A stretch of 39,073 nt of DNA, taken from positions 1 to 39,073 of the forward strand of contig JAIERK010000102.1 of the NCBI GenBank assembly GCA_019746975.1, written 5' to 3'. Of this stretch, positions 23,593 through 33,477 are shown piece by piece. The DNA is from Candidatus Obscuribacterales bacterium (lineage in GTDB: Bacteria; Cyanobacteriota; Vampirovibrionia; Obscuribacterales; Obscuribacteraceae). The translations under genes and the position numbers were made by a program. Each line of letters opens with the position of its first letter. Positions within the stretch are counted from its first letter, which is position 1. The notes under the pieces are model-generated. The model did no database searches, was not told the DNA's origin, and saw only the letters and a program-made list of their open reading frames with translations.

Positions 23593-25473
23593 TCATGGGT
23601 TCTTGTCCGCCTCATCCCGCTCAAAAGCTTTAGAATTTCCCGAAGTGATTTCGACACGACACTTTTTCGGCAAATGTTCGACAAGTTCGGCGCGTTGCGC
23701 CCTGGTAATACCGGGGCTGATGACACCCAAAGAGCCAAATCGTTTATCCCCTTTCACCTTCATAAGAACGGAGGGGAGCAAAGTGCAGCACTTTAAATTC
23801 AGGTGCGAAACGGGCAAACTGAGGAGTTGCTCTATTTCGTGGGCCGACACGTTCTTCTGGGCAAGCTCACATAAACCTATCTTTTTTGACTGTCTCAACG
23901 CATCGTACGCGCTATCTTGGATCGTACAGTTTTCAAAACAAACCGATTGCAACTTAGGTACCGACAGAAGCGATTCAATTCCTCTCTCGGTAATGTTCAG
24001 ATGCCCAATCTCTAACATGTCCAGGTGCTGGCTTCCCTTCATTACCTCGATTGAACGCTCGGTCAGCTTTCTGCCTCCGTACCGAAGCTTGCGTAGACCT
24101 GGCGCGGCCGCCAGTGGTTGCAACCCGAGATCTGATATATCTGAAGTAAAGGGACCCATGATCTCGAGGCGTTGCAATCCTCTGACCTTTGCCAATTGCT
24201 TTATTCCGGCATCGGAAATCCGACACGAGTTGAGGTTCAGATCGTGAATCTCGCTATCGGAAAGAACCGCTAGCTCCTCGCCAGTCAAGCTGCTTTCGCT
24301 GGCGTCAAAAACATCAATCTTTTTGTAAGGCCTCACGAAGTCCAAATTTGAGTCATTGCGAAATCGATGTATTGTCACCCAACCATCTGAGAGATGTTTT
24401 ATTAAGTATTGGTTCGTCCACTCCGCGTTGTTAACATTCTCCGAATAGAAATCCCGCTTCTCTACTTTGGCGGGCTGGACAATCCATTGCTGAAACAAGA
24501 CAATGCTACCAACCAAGACTACCGAAGCAATGATTGCAAACGTCAATACCGATGGACGAGGGTTGTCCATCATGGGTTGTTCCACTCTAACAACGGATGG
24601 TGTTTCGAAGAGATTCGCACTGTCTATAAAAATGGACTCCAAATCTTTTTCGAGCGCAGAAAACGATTGAATTCTCTCGTTCGGATCAACTTTGATGCAG
24701 TTTTGTATGGTCCGCTCGAGCGCATCAGGAAAGTCGGTTCCAGTCACATCGCGCAGCGGCGGCGCTGTTTCCGATTTCTGCAGCATCAGTGTTTCCAGCG
24801 CATTTTCGCCATGAAAAGGCGATCGACCGGTCAAACATTTATACATTAAACAGCCCATCGAATAAATATCGCTACGTTCGTCGATGTCATCTCGACGTCC
24901 TTCGCTTTGTTCGGGCGAGCTGTACAGCGGTGTCCCAACGGAAGCACCGCTACAAGTGAGGCGCTGATCCGCATCTTTGAGTTTGGCCAATCCAAAATCG
25001 ACGATCTTGATCTTCTTCGAATCAAGATTTTCGTCGAATCCCACTATCACGTTACTGGGCTTCAAGTCGCGGTGCAGAATTCCTTTACGATGCGAATAAC
25101 TCATGCCACGACAGATCTCAGTAAATATATAGAGGGCCTCAGGCAATTCCAGAGGCTTTCGTCGCACGATCGCGCTAAGACTCTCTCCTGCTAAGTATTC
25201 CAACACCAGGTAGGGACGATTGGTTTCCGAGACTCCAAAATCCAAAGTTGAGACTATGTTGGGATGCTCGAGTCTGCCGGCTAATTTAGCTTCTTGCTGA
25301 AAGCGCCTCATCTCAGCCGGCGATAACTCTTCTTTGATGACCTTGATTGCAACAAATTTGTCGAGCGCTTTGTCCTTCGCCTTTACTACGCTTCCTACAC
25401 CACCGCTACCTAGCGGCGCGACATAGTCGTAGCGACTCGATATTACCTTTGAATTCCACAACTCATTAGTCAT
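23593..25473 (-). CDS. Membrane Ser/Thr protein kinase with C-terminal leucine-rich repeats
   Basis: The 626-residue protein starts directly with a Hanks-type kinase domain (about 15-280): glycine loop LGSGGVGSVV (21-30), Lys44 (VAIK), Glu61, HRDLKPSN (134-141), DFG (159-161) and GTPLYSSPEQ. All catalytic residues are present. One transmembrane segment (about 309-328) follows. The C-terminal region carries roughly seven leucine-rich repeats of the type LNLNSCRISDAGIKQLAKV and LEIGHLNITERGIESLLSV (about 385-600), and a charged tail ends it. It shares architecture with the plus-strand kinase at 6293 but lacks the N-terminal zinc ribbons. It is convergent with the glycerate kinase gene and follows the LysM gene after 24 bp on the opposite side, the same strand, so it may be transcribed with it. 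Confidence 0.93.
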   Translation of the reverse strand: MTNELWNSKVISSRYDYVAPLGSGGVGSVVKAKDKALDKFVAIKVIKEELSPAEMRRFQQEAKLAGRLEHPNIVSTLDFGVSETNRPYLVLEYLAGESLSAIVRRKPLELPEALYIFTEICRGMSYSHRKGILHRDLKPSNVIVGFDENLDSKKIKIVDFGLAKLKDADQRLTCSGASVGTPLYSSPEQSEGRRDDIDERSDIYSMGCLMYKCLTGRSPFHGENALETLMLQKSETAPPLRDVTGTDFPDALERTIQNCIKVDPNERIQSFSALEKDLESIFIDSANLFETPSVVRVEQPMMDNPRPSVLTFAIIASVVLVGSIVLFQQWIVQPAKVEKRDFYSENVNNAEWTNQYLIKHLSDGWVTIHRFRNDSNLDFVRPYKKIDVFDASESSLTGEELAVLSDSEIHDLNLNSCRISDAGIKQLAKVRGLQRLEIMGPFTSDISDLGLQPLAAAPGLRKLRYGGRKLTERSIEVMKGSQHLDMLEIGHLNITERGIESLLSVPKLQSVCFENCTIQDSAYDALRQSKKIGLCELAQKNVSAHEIEQLLSLPVSHLNLKCCTLLPSVLMKVKGDKRFGSLGVISPGITRAQRAELVEHLPKKCRVEITSGNSKAFERDEADKNP

Positions 25474-25497
25474 TCGCGACGAGCAAACGCACTAAAG

Positions 25498-28050
25498 CTA
25501 TTTCTTACCGAACAGGCTCTTCAAATGCGAAGAGAATCCACTCGCGGCCACAACGCTTTTACTGGCGGAGGCATTAGCAGCTGTAGCAGCAGCGTCGGAC
25601 GCCTGGCTCGCAGCAAGCTGATCAGCTGGCGGAGCAGCTGCAATGGCAGCATCAGGTGCATTCGCAACTGGTGTCGGATTTGATGCCATTACCTTGAGCG
25701 GCTTACTTGCATCGCCGAGGGTCGGACTAAAGCCGGCTGGCGCATTAGCTGGACCATAGCCAGTTTCCGGTACGAAGGAAACCTGTTGCATCTGTCCTTG
25801 AGCCGGCTGCACTGGTGGCATTGGCGCCTGCGGCACAGCTTGAGCTTGAGGTATATACTGAGGCATTGCCCCGTACGAATCCGGTTGAGTTCCATAACTA
25901 GACACGTTGGAGCCACTGAGTCCATCAGTGCGAATGTCTTGCGGAGCAGCAGTCATACCGCCGGTGGACGGTTGAGCAGCAGCGCTCGGATCAACAGCCG
26001 ACGGATCGACGGTCGAACTAGCCACACTGCCCGACGGATCAGCAGCACCAGGAATGCTCAGTTCTTGACCAGGATGAATCAATCGAGGATTGGCACCGAT
26101 GATGTCCTGATTAGCTTGATACAGATCGCCCCACTTGCTGCCCTTACCGAGCAACTCGTGCGAAATATCCCAGAGGTTATCACCAGGCTTCACGACGTAG
26201 CTCGAGATCGTAGTGGAGCCATTGGAGGCAATCTCCGCGCCGCCACCTGGAAGATTGAGCGTCGTACCTGGATATATAAGATCAGGATTCTGACCGATCG
26301 AAGTTTGATTAAGTTGATAAATCTCTTGCCACTTGGAGCCGTCTCCAAGATGTTGCTTCGCTATGTTCCAGAGACTATCGCCCTTGTGAATCGTGTACTG
26401 CGCAGCAGCCCCATCGGAAACAGCTCCGTCGGATGCAGCCAGCTGAGTGCCGTCCGTGACACCATCGACTTGTTCGACTTGCTGCGGTTGACTGGTCGCA
26501 CTTTCGCTGCGGTGCGAAACATGTTTCGCGCTATGACCGGAAGCCTTATGTAATGCTGATTCAGCAGCCTTGTGAGACGAGGCTGTACCGGCGGTCTTAG
26601 ACGCGTCGGCACCGGTCCTGGTGATTGAAGAAGAAGGATCTGATACCATCTGCGGAGCATCGGCATTAGCCCCATCCAGGCTTAGCTGCTGAGCTTTCAA
26701 TCCGGTAGAAGACGAAGCAGATTGCCCGCCAAGCTGTGAAGATTGCTGACCTGAGGCAGGGAATGCAGACTTGAATTGACTATCACTTCCGCCCAGGCTC
26801 GGTTTGAACGACGAAGGCTCCATGGCGATCATATTATTTCCGGCACCACTGGCGCCACCAAGCTCACTGCCGACATATCCGGACGGTCCGTAGTTGACCG
26901 GAGCAGCAGCGGCTTCACCCATCGGCATATTGTTCGCCGCAGGTGAGGTCATACTGTAACCGACATCTTGACCAATGTTGGGAGAGAAGCCTTCCTTCAT
27001 ATATGCGGAATTAGGCACGCCCTCGAATCGCGCGTTGTTCAAGAAGCTATTGGGCTGCTGGAACATTCCGGAGGCACCGTTGATGCCCTGATTAGCTGAC
27101 GCGGAAGTTAAACCTTGAATGCTGCTGGCGGCTGAGCTCGTAGGCACCGGCGATTTTGCAGCCAGGTTGATGGTATTGAATGTGCCACCACTGCTGACCC
27201 GATCGGAGAACAGTCGAGTATTGCCTGCCACATGGTTGGCAGAGCCAGGATCTGTCAAATTCGGTCCGGAAAGCGTGCCGTTTGGAGTCTGACCGACTGG
27301 TGCTGCTCCTGGCGCATTTTCGAATGCGGCACTGTAGGGACTGCCTTCACCGCCAACATTCAGGTTGTTCTGAAGCCCATTCTGGAATGGATCAAGCGAG
27401 TTCTTGGCTAGGGCACCATATGGTGAAGAGTGACCCAATGAGAGATTGAGTTTTGCAGACAATAGATCGGAGGAGAACATAGGTTGGGCAAGCCCACTCA
27501 AGTTGCCAAATATCGGAGCATTGGCAGGCAACATCGTAAGACTGACCGGTATGTGCTCACTTCCCATCTGGAAAGCTGCAGCAGCGTGGTTGGCAAAATT
27601 GGTCGGATTGAAGATGTCGAAGAATGACATCGGATTGAGGAAGAAGTTGGCTAAGAACTCGAACAACGAGTTAACCAGCCCCATCGCACCAGGCATCTTC
27701 AGAATCATTTGGATTAGCGGAGAGATAGGTTCGTTGGCACCCGTGAGCACGCCAGCCACGAGACCGCCATCAGCACCAGGCGCCATCGGCATGAGAGCGC
27801 TAGCTTCGACTCCCGGCATCGGTGCACTGGTCAAACCGGATATGTCAAACCCAGAGAGAGCCTTGGTAACAGCCGCTCCACCATCGCCTGAGGCCTGAAA
27901 GAATTGGTGAGCCTTTGACACATCAAGACCGGAGAACTGCGAATTCAGACTCTGACCGCCGAGCTCGCTTCCTGGAGCTCCGGACAAAGCACCTCCGGCA
28001 CCGGCATCGCCGGCCGGTCCAAGGGCGGAATCAGTTGGTCTAAAGTTCAT
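25498..28050 (-). CDS. Large low-complexity protein with two LysM domains
   Basis: The 850-residue protein has two LysM peptidoglycan-binding domains at about 551-604 (YTIHKGDSLWNIAKQHLGDG, ending in LIYPGTTLNLPGG) and 613-667 (YVVKPGDNLWDISHELLGKG, ending in LIHPGQELSIPG). The long flanks are rich in Gly, Ala, Ser, Asn, Gln and Pro and look disordered, apart from a moderately hydrophobic segment (about 110-160, with LIQMILKMPGAMGLVNSLFEFL). No N-terminal signal peptide is visible, so if the LysM domains meet cell wall, export must be non-classical; alternatively it acts inside. ATG start with GGGAAG about 10 nt upstream. It lies upstream of the LRR-kinase on the same strand. Confidence 0.85.
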   Translation of the reverse strand: MNFRPTDSALGPAGDAGAGGALSGAPGSELGGQSLNSQFSGLDVSKAHQFFQASGDGGAAVTKALSGFDISGLTSAPMPGVEASALMPMAPGADGGLVAGVLTGANEPISPLIQMILKMPGAMGLVNSLFEFLANFFLNPMSFFDIFNPTNFANHAAAAFQMGSEHIPVSLTMLPANAPIFGNLSGLAQPMFSSDLLSAKLNLSLGHSSPYGALAKNSLDPFQNGLQNNLNVGGEGSPYSAAFENAPGAAPVGQTPNGTLSGPNLTDPGSANHVAGNTRLFSDRVSSGGTFNTINLAAKSPVPTSSAASSIQGLTSASANQGINGASGMFQQPNSFLNNARFEGVPNSAYMKEGFSPNIGQDVGYSMTSPAANNMPMGEAAAAPVNYGPSGYVGSELGGASGAGNNMIAMEPSSFKPSLGGSDSQFKSAFPASGQQSSQLGGQSASSSTGLKAQQLSLDGANADAPQMVSDPSSSITRTGADASKTAGTASSHKAAESALHKASGHSAKHVSHRSESATSQPQQVEQVDGVTDGTQLAASDGAVSDGAAAQYTIHKGDSLWNIAKQHLGDGSKWQEIYQLNQTSIGQNPDLIYPGTTLNLPGGGAEIASNGSTTISSYVVKPGDNLWDISHELLGKGSKWGDLYQANQDIIGANPRLIHPGQELSIPGAADPSGSVASSTVDPSAVDPSAAAQPSTGGMTAAPQDIRTDGLSGSNVSSYGTQPDSYGAMPQYIPQAQAVPQAPMPPVQPAQGQMQQVSFVPETGYGPANAPAGFSPTLGDASKPLKVMASNPTPVANAPDAAIAAAPPADQLAASQASDAAATAANASASKSVVAASGFSSHLKSLFGKK

Positions 28051-28458
28051 ATAACAGCGCTTCCCTGCGTCCTGAAAATCGGCTCCTTCCTGACTCTAAT
28101 TTAGCCCTGCCACGCCACTAAGCCAATGGTGGAATTCCCATGTGGTGCGAGCCTCAAATGGGAACAACACGCCCTTGATAACTGGCTTCTTGAGATATTG
28201 TGATCCAACTTTGGAAGCAACCACTGACCACCGGATGGATGCGGTTCACTGAACAATTAAATCGGCAGTGATATGTGATTGAAAAACCTTTTAGGTGGTC
28301 TATGCAGAAAATCGCTTCAATCCAGGCCATCTTTCAAGTTGTTTCAGGTCCCAAAGGCGTAAAACCATCTAAAATGAGCTGCAGAAGCGGCTGGTGTCAG
28401 CAAGTCGACAACGGCGGATTTTCTAAGTTCAGTCACCAAAACAGGCGAAGAAACAGAG
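28051..28458. other. 408-bp divergent intergenic region
   Basis: The region separates the minus-strand LysM gene from the plus-strand secreted-protein gene and must hold promoters for both; I could not pick a convincing -35/-10 pair. A hairpin TTCCCAT / ATGGGAA (28135-28164, 16-nt loop) is seen. A short frame at 28275-28589 has no coding look. Confidence 0.4.
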
Positions 28459-29751
28459 ATGGCAGCATTTTCCAGAAAACTGACGGTTGGGATATTGGCG
28501 TCGGCGCTCGCGGCAAGCTCATTTGTCCCGCTAACCGCTCAGGCGGAAAATTTAGTCGCAGTCAATCAGGTCCCAGTGCCTCAGGCTGAGACGGCCCCCT
28601 CGCCGGTGACACCACCTGTCAGCCTCACATCGACTGCGCTCAACCAGAAGGGCGACTCATACAAGATGTCGCCGGACGGCACGACATGGCGAGAGTACCT
28701 CGAGACATTGCGTGTCTTTCTCTCAGATGGCAGGACGCTCCGTGCGCCCGCTGCAAGCGTTATCCGCGATAATCGATCGCTCAAAGACGTGCAGGCAAGA
28801 GTGCTCGACGCGGGCGGCGCCAGAGTCTGGACCTTTCCAGGTGCGCAGGTCAATCACAGTTTGATTATTCAATCGGCGGTCGGTTCAGCGGAAGGAATTA
28901 TCGGAGCAAAAGCGACGATCGTCGAAGTTCCTGACTCAGTCAATATAACTGCCGCCAAAATTGTCAGATCATTTACCACAACGACGAAACAGGTGAAAGT
29001 CGGCAGACGCAAGGTCGTAGATAAAATCGTTCGAGTAGAAGGGCCCAGCCTTCTCGCCGTAGCAGGTCTCGACCGGGTCTCTGGTGTCGTCTACCTTTCA
29101 GGCTATCGTCCGGTCAACGGCGCATGGATGGCGACGACTGAGCCGTTCTCCCAGATCCCATCGCATTTCTTGCAGAATTTGTCAGGGCAAGCCAGCTTTT
29201 CCGGCAATGATCTCATCCTCTCGGTAAGCCCACAATCAGCTCCTCAGGGGGCTGCCGTATCCGGTCTACCCAAGCCCAAATCTTCGGCATACCAGATTGT
29301 GCTCAAATTTCAGGGTGGACATTTTGTCCTGGGAGGAAGTCCTGGCAAAGATATGCCACTCTCGATCGTGAGTTATTTTGTGCAGTGTCTGAGGCTCAAC
29401 CGTATGGACCTCGCCAAGGCTTGGCTTGCGGATCCCGCATTGGCGAGCATTCCGAAATACACGAAGCTGATAGGCAAGAATGCAGAACCATACAAACTTG
29501 TGCCAATGTCGCAGCCACCGAGCGGCGCCGCGAGATACAGACTGGTGACATATAACAAGTACGACCTGATTTTCGATGTCGGCCGAGTGAAGAAAGACTT
29601 GATGATAAAGGGAATTTTCATCGCACCGCCGGATTCGCTCTCCAAAAGCCTCTCCGGCACAATGATTGGCGCAACGCCCCCTGCACCACCAGCCGCGACA
29701 GAGACGCCGACGGCCACCCCAGCCGCGCAACCTCCGGAACATCATGATTAG
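28459..29751 (+). CDS. Secreted protein of unknown function
   Basis: The 430-residue protein has a clear Sec signal peptide (1-29, RKLTVGILASALAASSFVPL, cleavage after AQA). A Pro-rich linker follows, then a mature domain with mostly beta-like sequence (VLDAGGARVWTFPGAQV, LLAVAGLDRVSGVVYLSGY) and a second domain (about 300-400) containing YFVQCLRLNRMDLAKAWLAD and YDLIFDVGRVKKDLMIKGIF. The last 35 residues are a Pro/Ala/Thr tail (PPAPPAATETPTATPAAQPP). There is no anchor, so it is likely periplasmic or released. I recognise no catalytic motif or named family. Intact, with AACAGAG just upstream of the ATG. It lies 78 bp before the PATAN protein gene on the same strand. Confidence 0.7.
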   Translation: MAAFSRKLTVGILASALAASSFVPLTAQAENLVAVNQVPVPQAETAPSPVTPPVSLTSTALNQKGDSYKMSPDGTTWREYLETLRVFLSDGRTLRAPAASVIRDNRSLKDVQARVLDAGGARVWTFPGAQVNHSLIIQSAVGSAEGIIGAKATIVEVPDSVNITAAKIVRSFTTTTKQVKVGRRKVVDKIVRVEGPSLLAVAGLDRVSGVVYLSGYRPVNGAWMATTEPFSQIPSHFLQNLSGQASFSGNDLILSVSPQSAPQGAAVSGLPKPKSSAYQIVLKFQGGHFVLGGSPGKDMPLSIVSYFVQCLRLNRMDLAKAWLADPALASIPKYTKLIGKNAEPYKLVPMSQPPSGAARYRLVTYNKYDLIFDVGRVKKDLMIKGIFIAPPDSLSKSLSGTMIGATPPAPPAATETPTATPAAQPPEHHD

Positions 29752-29829
29752 TTCAGGGTGTTTCAAAGTAATGATCTATTACATAAAATGGGAATATTAG
29801 TATCTTGAATCTCTTGAAGGGTTCCTAAA

Positions 29830-31758
29830 TTGCGTCAAACCAACAGCGATATACAAGGACGCAAGCTGGAAACGGAACGCGACCTGACCCTCGACGAACG
29901 AGGGTACTTTGGTGCAGCTCAGACTTTTCTGACCTATTCTTATCGAGAAAACCTATTTGCCCAACTCGATAGGCTGGTCGAGGCTGGAAAAACGGTGGAT
30001 GGATTAATCATCGACCTCATGCAAACAGGCTTCTCATTGCCGCTCGACGCACTGGCCAAATTCGCCCAATATGCCAAAAGGCTTCTGAAGCCATCCGGAG
30101 TACTGCTGTTCGTAAAAGCAGACGGAGCAATCACGCTCTCGAAAGATGACACGTCAGGCGCGCTCACGCTCAACGTCTATGACAGCCCTTTCGGCATCTT
30201 CGCACGGCACCCGCTTCTTGCGGACTACGTCTGCGCCACTGTCTCCGGAATAGATCGCCGCAGATTGCGTGGCGGTGGGAGCACGTTGGCGACGCACATT
30301 CTCTATAACTCCGTACCGGTCGTGCGAGAAGAAGGTCGGGAGGTGAAGAACGACTTCACCTTACCAGCCCCGCAGAATTGGGTTCTCCAGTTGATCGACG
30401 ACTACTCTTCAGTTGAGTCGGTAGTCCGCACGCTCGAAGCCCGCAATCAACTGCCTGCCGATGAGACGCTTCGAATACTTCAAGAGATGGAATCGCAGAG
30501 ATTTATCTATCCAATTTTCGCGCGCGTTCAATTTCTCTCGAACTGCTATCACAATCGCAAGCGCTTTCGCCTTGGGCGATACATGGTGGCAGCCGGCATC
30601 CTCACCGAGTCTGAGTTGCAAGACCTTCTGGAGCAGCAGCAGGAAGAAGGCTGGGGTAAACAGCAAAAGACTTATCTAGGTCTATTGGCTGTAAGACAGG
30701 GTTTCATCTCAACCAGAGAGTTGGAAGTTTTACTCGACGATCAATACCTCTATGGCGGCTACAATGCCGATCGAATGAAGGATCCTGCGAGCAAAGAACG
30801 CGCCATGAATACAGACTCCATGCGCGATTCCATGATTGGAAGTCTAGGCGCAATAGACACAGCCGGTCTATTGCAGTCTCTGTCGACAGCGAAGAAAACA
30901 GGATTGCTCTCAGTGGAAAACAGAGACAAATCTTGCACGGTTGCCTTCAGCATGGGCAAGCCGACACACGCCAAGATGAACCATCTAACCGGCATCGACG
31001 CAATGACGGAATTCCTGGTGGATTGGTCGGAAGGCATCTTCGTGTTCAAAGACAAAGCTACCTCTCCTGAACTCGATGATACATGCGCCCTCAGTCAATC
31101 TCTCGACAAGATGCTCTTGGATTCAGCTCTTTACCAAGATCAGCTCAATCAAATTCTCGGCAATCTTCCATCAGGAAAGAACACAATTTTGGAAAGAGTC
31201 TGGAATTTCGAGACGCTGTGGTCAAAAACGCTTGAGAAAAAACTCAAGTACATGGACGAATCGACACCGTCAGATGAGGACAAGCAGAACATAATCTCAT
31301 TGGTCCAGCTTATAGACGGGCTATCTACGATCGATGAAGTGACTCGATCCTTCGACATCTGGCCAGGTTACATGATTATGAAAGCGATTCAACTTTTGAT
31401 CGACAATAAGTTGGTCTCGATTCAGCAAGCAAGCCTATTTCGTCCACTGACAGTGTTCCAAAAAATCACCGGTGAGATTCAAGAAGTGATCGGAAAAGAG
31501 GATAACCGCGCCATTCTGGAAGCGAGCCTGCATTATGTGCATGGAGACTCGCCGGCTTCCAATCGTTTCAACATCGATCACGAAGGCAGAGTGTCCGTCA
31601 ACTTGAGCCAGGTCAAACGCGCCGGCGCTCCCGTATCAGCAGTGCTGTTAGAACTGAGGCGCTGGATGGAAGCCTACCTGGCATATTGTCGAAGACAGAG
31701 CGACCCAGCCGTAATCGATGAGATAGTAACTCGTATCATCGACTCTCATCGCTCTTAG
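29830..31758 (+). CDS. DUF4388 (PATAN) protein with MshEN-like segment
   Basis: The 642-residue cytosolic protein starts at TTG (29830-29832), supported by GAAGGG 8 nt upstream. Seen in order: an N-terminal domain (about 1-150) with a Rossmann-like pattern (VDGLIIDLMQTGFSLPLDALAKF, LLKPSGVLLFVKADG); a segment near 245-310 (RLGRYMVAAGILTESELQDLLEQQ, then LGLLAVRQGFISTRELEVLL) resembling the MshEN/GspE N-terminal fold, which in some proteins binds c-di-GMP; a DUF4388/PATAN domain near 337-405 (GSLGAIDTAGLLQSLSTAKKTG, then EGIFVF); and a helical C-terminus. PATAN domains occur in regulators such as PatA of cyanobacteria. It is probably a signalling adaptor; its partner is unknown. No receiver domain is present. 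The MshEN-like call is tentative. Confidence 0.75.
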   Translation: MRQTNSDIQGRKLETERDLTLDERGYFGAAQTFLTYSYRENLFAQLDRLVEAGKTVDGLIIDLMQTGFSLPLDALAKFAQYAKRLLKPSGVLLFVKADGAITLSKDDTSGALTLNVYDSPFGIFARHPLLADYVCATVSGIDRRRLRGGGSTLATHILYNSVPVVREEGREVKNDFTLPAPQNWVLQLIDDYSSVESVVRTLEARNQLPADETLRILQEMESQRFIYPIFARVQFLSNCYHNRKRFRLGRYMVAAGILTESELQDLLEQQQEEGWGKQQKTYLGLLAVRQGFISTRELEVLLDDQYLYGGYNADRMKDPASKERAMNTDSMRDSMIGSLGAIDTAGLLQSLSTAKKTGLLSVENRDKSCTVAFSMGKPTHAKMNHLTGIDAMTEFLVDWSEGIFVFKDKATSPELDDTCALSQSLDKMLLDSALYQDQLNQILGNLPSGKNTILERVWNFETLWSKTLEKKLKYMDESTPSDEDKQNIISLVQLIDGLSTIDEVTRSFDIWPGYMIMKAIQLLIDNKLVSIQQASLFRPLTVFQKITGEIQEVIGKEDNRAILEASLHYVHGDSPASNRFNIDHEGRVSVNLSQVKRAGAPVSAVLLELRRWMEAYLAYCRRQSDPAVIDEIVTRIIDSHRS

Positions 31759-31804
31759 AGATATAGACAAAAGCCTTTTGAACTCGGCGCAAGGCATGGC
31801 GTCG

Positions 31805-31844
31805 CCAATTCGAATTGGTTTAAAGAGTGTAGACAATCACACTC
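31805..31844. repeat. Paired dyads between the PATAN gene and pepA
   Basis: A perfect 14-bp palindrome CCAATTCGAATTGG (31805-31818) is followed 6 bp later by GAGTGT / ACACTC arms around an 8-nt loop (31825-31844). These arms equal those of palindromic element copy A, so this may be a degenerate relative. No T-run follows; it could also be an operator for pepA. Confidence 0.45.
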
Positions 31845-31902
31845 TGGCATTGGAGCTAAGCTAAAATAGTTGCTTCGTCAATTCTCTAGTAGGTAGCAAA
31901 GC

Positions 31903-33477
31903 ATGAATTTCGAGCTCGTAAAGGCGACCCTGACGCAGTCGAAGGGAGACATCGTTGTAGTCGGAGTATTCAAGGGCGAAGACGCCGGTAAATCTCTCAA
32001 AGCGCTCGATGCGAAGCTACCTAAGGCTCTAGAGGACGGTATCAAGAAGCATCTCGAAAGCGAAGGATTCAAAGGGAAAGTATCAGAGATTGTATGTGTT
32101 CCGACATTCGGACATATTGATTGTCCGAAATTGATGATCGTCGGTCTGGGGAGCAAAGAGGAGTTCAACCCCAATATCATCAGAAAGACTTCTGCGAGTG
32201 TAGCCCGAAAAGTAAAGGGTCACGGTAGCACAGCCAAGGTGATCATGATCTTGCCCCACGAGGTGAAGGCGACCAAGGCGCGGTCCGGCAAGTCGCCCGC
32301 AAAAGCCACCATTGACGGTGCCGCACTCGCCAAAGCTGCAGTCGAAGGTTGGGTCCTCGGCAAATTTGAATTCGACAAATATAAATCACAGAAAGACAAA
32401 AGCGACCAGCCTACCGGAAAACGCGCTGCGTCCGTCAAGAAGGGCGAAATTTCCCTCGCACTGACCGGTATCACTATAGACACGAAGACATTTCAGAAAG
32501 CGGTCAAAGAGGCTACTGCAGTTGCCGAAGCCACCATCTTCGCCAGAGCCTTGGTCGACGAGCCGCCAGTCTATATGACTCCGACGCGACTCTCAATTGA
32601 AGCGAAAGAAATTGCAAAGGATCATGGATTGACCTGCACAGTACTGAGCACTCCACAAATAGAGAAGCTCGGCATGGGATGTTTTCTTGGTGTTGCCCGT
32701 GGTGCCGATGAACCGCCTAAGTTCATCGTAATGAAATACACGGCTCCGAAGGCGAAGAAAACGGTCGCGATAGTAGGAAAAGGAATTACATTCGACTCCG
32801 GCGGACTTTCACTGAAGCCGGCGCAGAGCATGGAACGCATGAAGTACGACATGTCCGGAGCCGCATGCGTACTCGGTGTGATGCGCGTCGTCGGTGCGCT
32901 TAAGCCGAACGTGTCGGTACTCGCCGTGGTGGCGGCTACAGAAAATATGCCAAGTGGCAAGGCTCTCCACCCCGGAGACGTAATCAGGGCAATGAACGGA
33001 AAGACTGTCGAGGTGAATAACACCGATGCCGAGGGTCGCCTGGTACTCGCCGACGCACTCACCTATGCCATCGGTCAGAAAGCTGACGAACTCATCGATG
33101 TGGCCACCCTCACGGGCGCAGTCGTCACGGCCCTGGGTCGGGCGGCCGCAGGCATCATGGGAACGAATCAGGATCTGATCGAAAAGATTATGGAAGCTGG
33201 ACAAGATTCTGGTGAGCGATTCTGGCAGCTGCCACTCTTCGACGAGTACAAACAGGCCCTGCACAGCGACGTTGCAGATTTGATGAACGCCGGCTCCCGA
33301 GGAGAGGCCGGAAGCTCCTGCGGCGGCATGTTCCTCAAGGAGTTCGTCGAGAACAAACCCTGGGCCCATTTGGATATTGCCGGCGTCGCCTGGTCGGAAA
33401 AGAACAAAGACGAGCTGAATAAAGGTGGAACCGGCTTTGGAGTCAGAACCTTGTCCAGGTACCTGATGTCACATTAA
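31903..33477 (+). CDS. pepA: Leucyl aminopeptidase (M17 family)
   Basis: This cytosolic di-zinc aminopeptidase removes N-terminal residues from peptides. The 524-residue protein has a variable N-terminal domain (about 1-190) and the M17 catalytic domain with metal and active-site residues K293 and D298 (GKGITFDSGG), D316 (KYDMSGA), and D375/E377/R379 in the NTDAEGRL signature. The N-terminal domain includes a Lys-rich insertion (KATKARSGKSPAK, then KYKSQKDKSDQPTGKR). Length is near the family norm of about 500. No damage is visible. Start ATG with AGTAGGT upstream. In some bacteria PepA also binds DNA; nothing here shows that. Confidence 0.96.
   Translation: MNFELVKATLTQSKGDIVVVGVFKGEDAGKSLKALDAKLPKALEDGIKKHLESEGFKGKVSEIVCVPTFGHIDCPKLMIVGLGSKEEFNPNIIRKTSASVARKVKGHGSTAKVIMILPHEVKATKARSGKSPAKATIDGAALAKAAVEGWVLGKFEFDKYKSQKDKSDQPTGKRAASVKKGEISLALTGITIDTKTFQKAVKEATAVAEATIFARALVDEPPVYMTPTRLSIEAKEIAKDHGLTCTVLSTPQIEKLGMGCFLGVARGADEPPKFIVMKYTAPKAKKTVAIVGKGITFDSGGLSLKPAQSMERMKYDMSGAACVLGVMRVVGALKPNVSVLAVVAATENMPSGKALHPGDVIRAMNGKTVEVNNTDAEGRLVLADALTYAIGQKADELIDVATLTGAVVTALGRAAAGIMGTNQDLIEKIMEAGQDSGERFWQLPLFDEYKQALHSDVADLMNAGSRGEAGSSCGGMFLKEFVENKPWAHLDIAGVAWSEKNKDELNKGGTGFGVRTLSRYLMSH

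Noticed and set aside
24409..24849. 146-residue plus-strand frame inside the second LRR-kinase
   Set aside because: Antisense shadow of the kinase gene, with no independent evidence.
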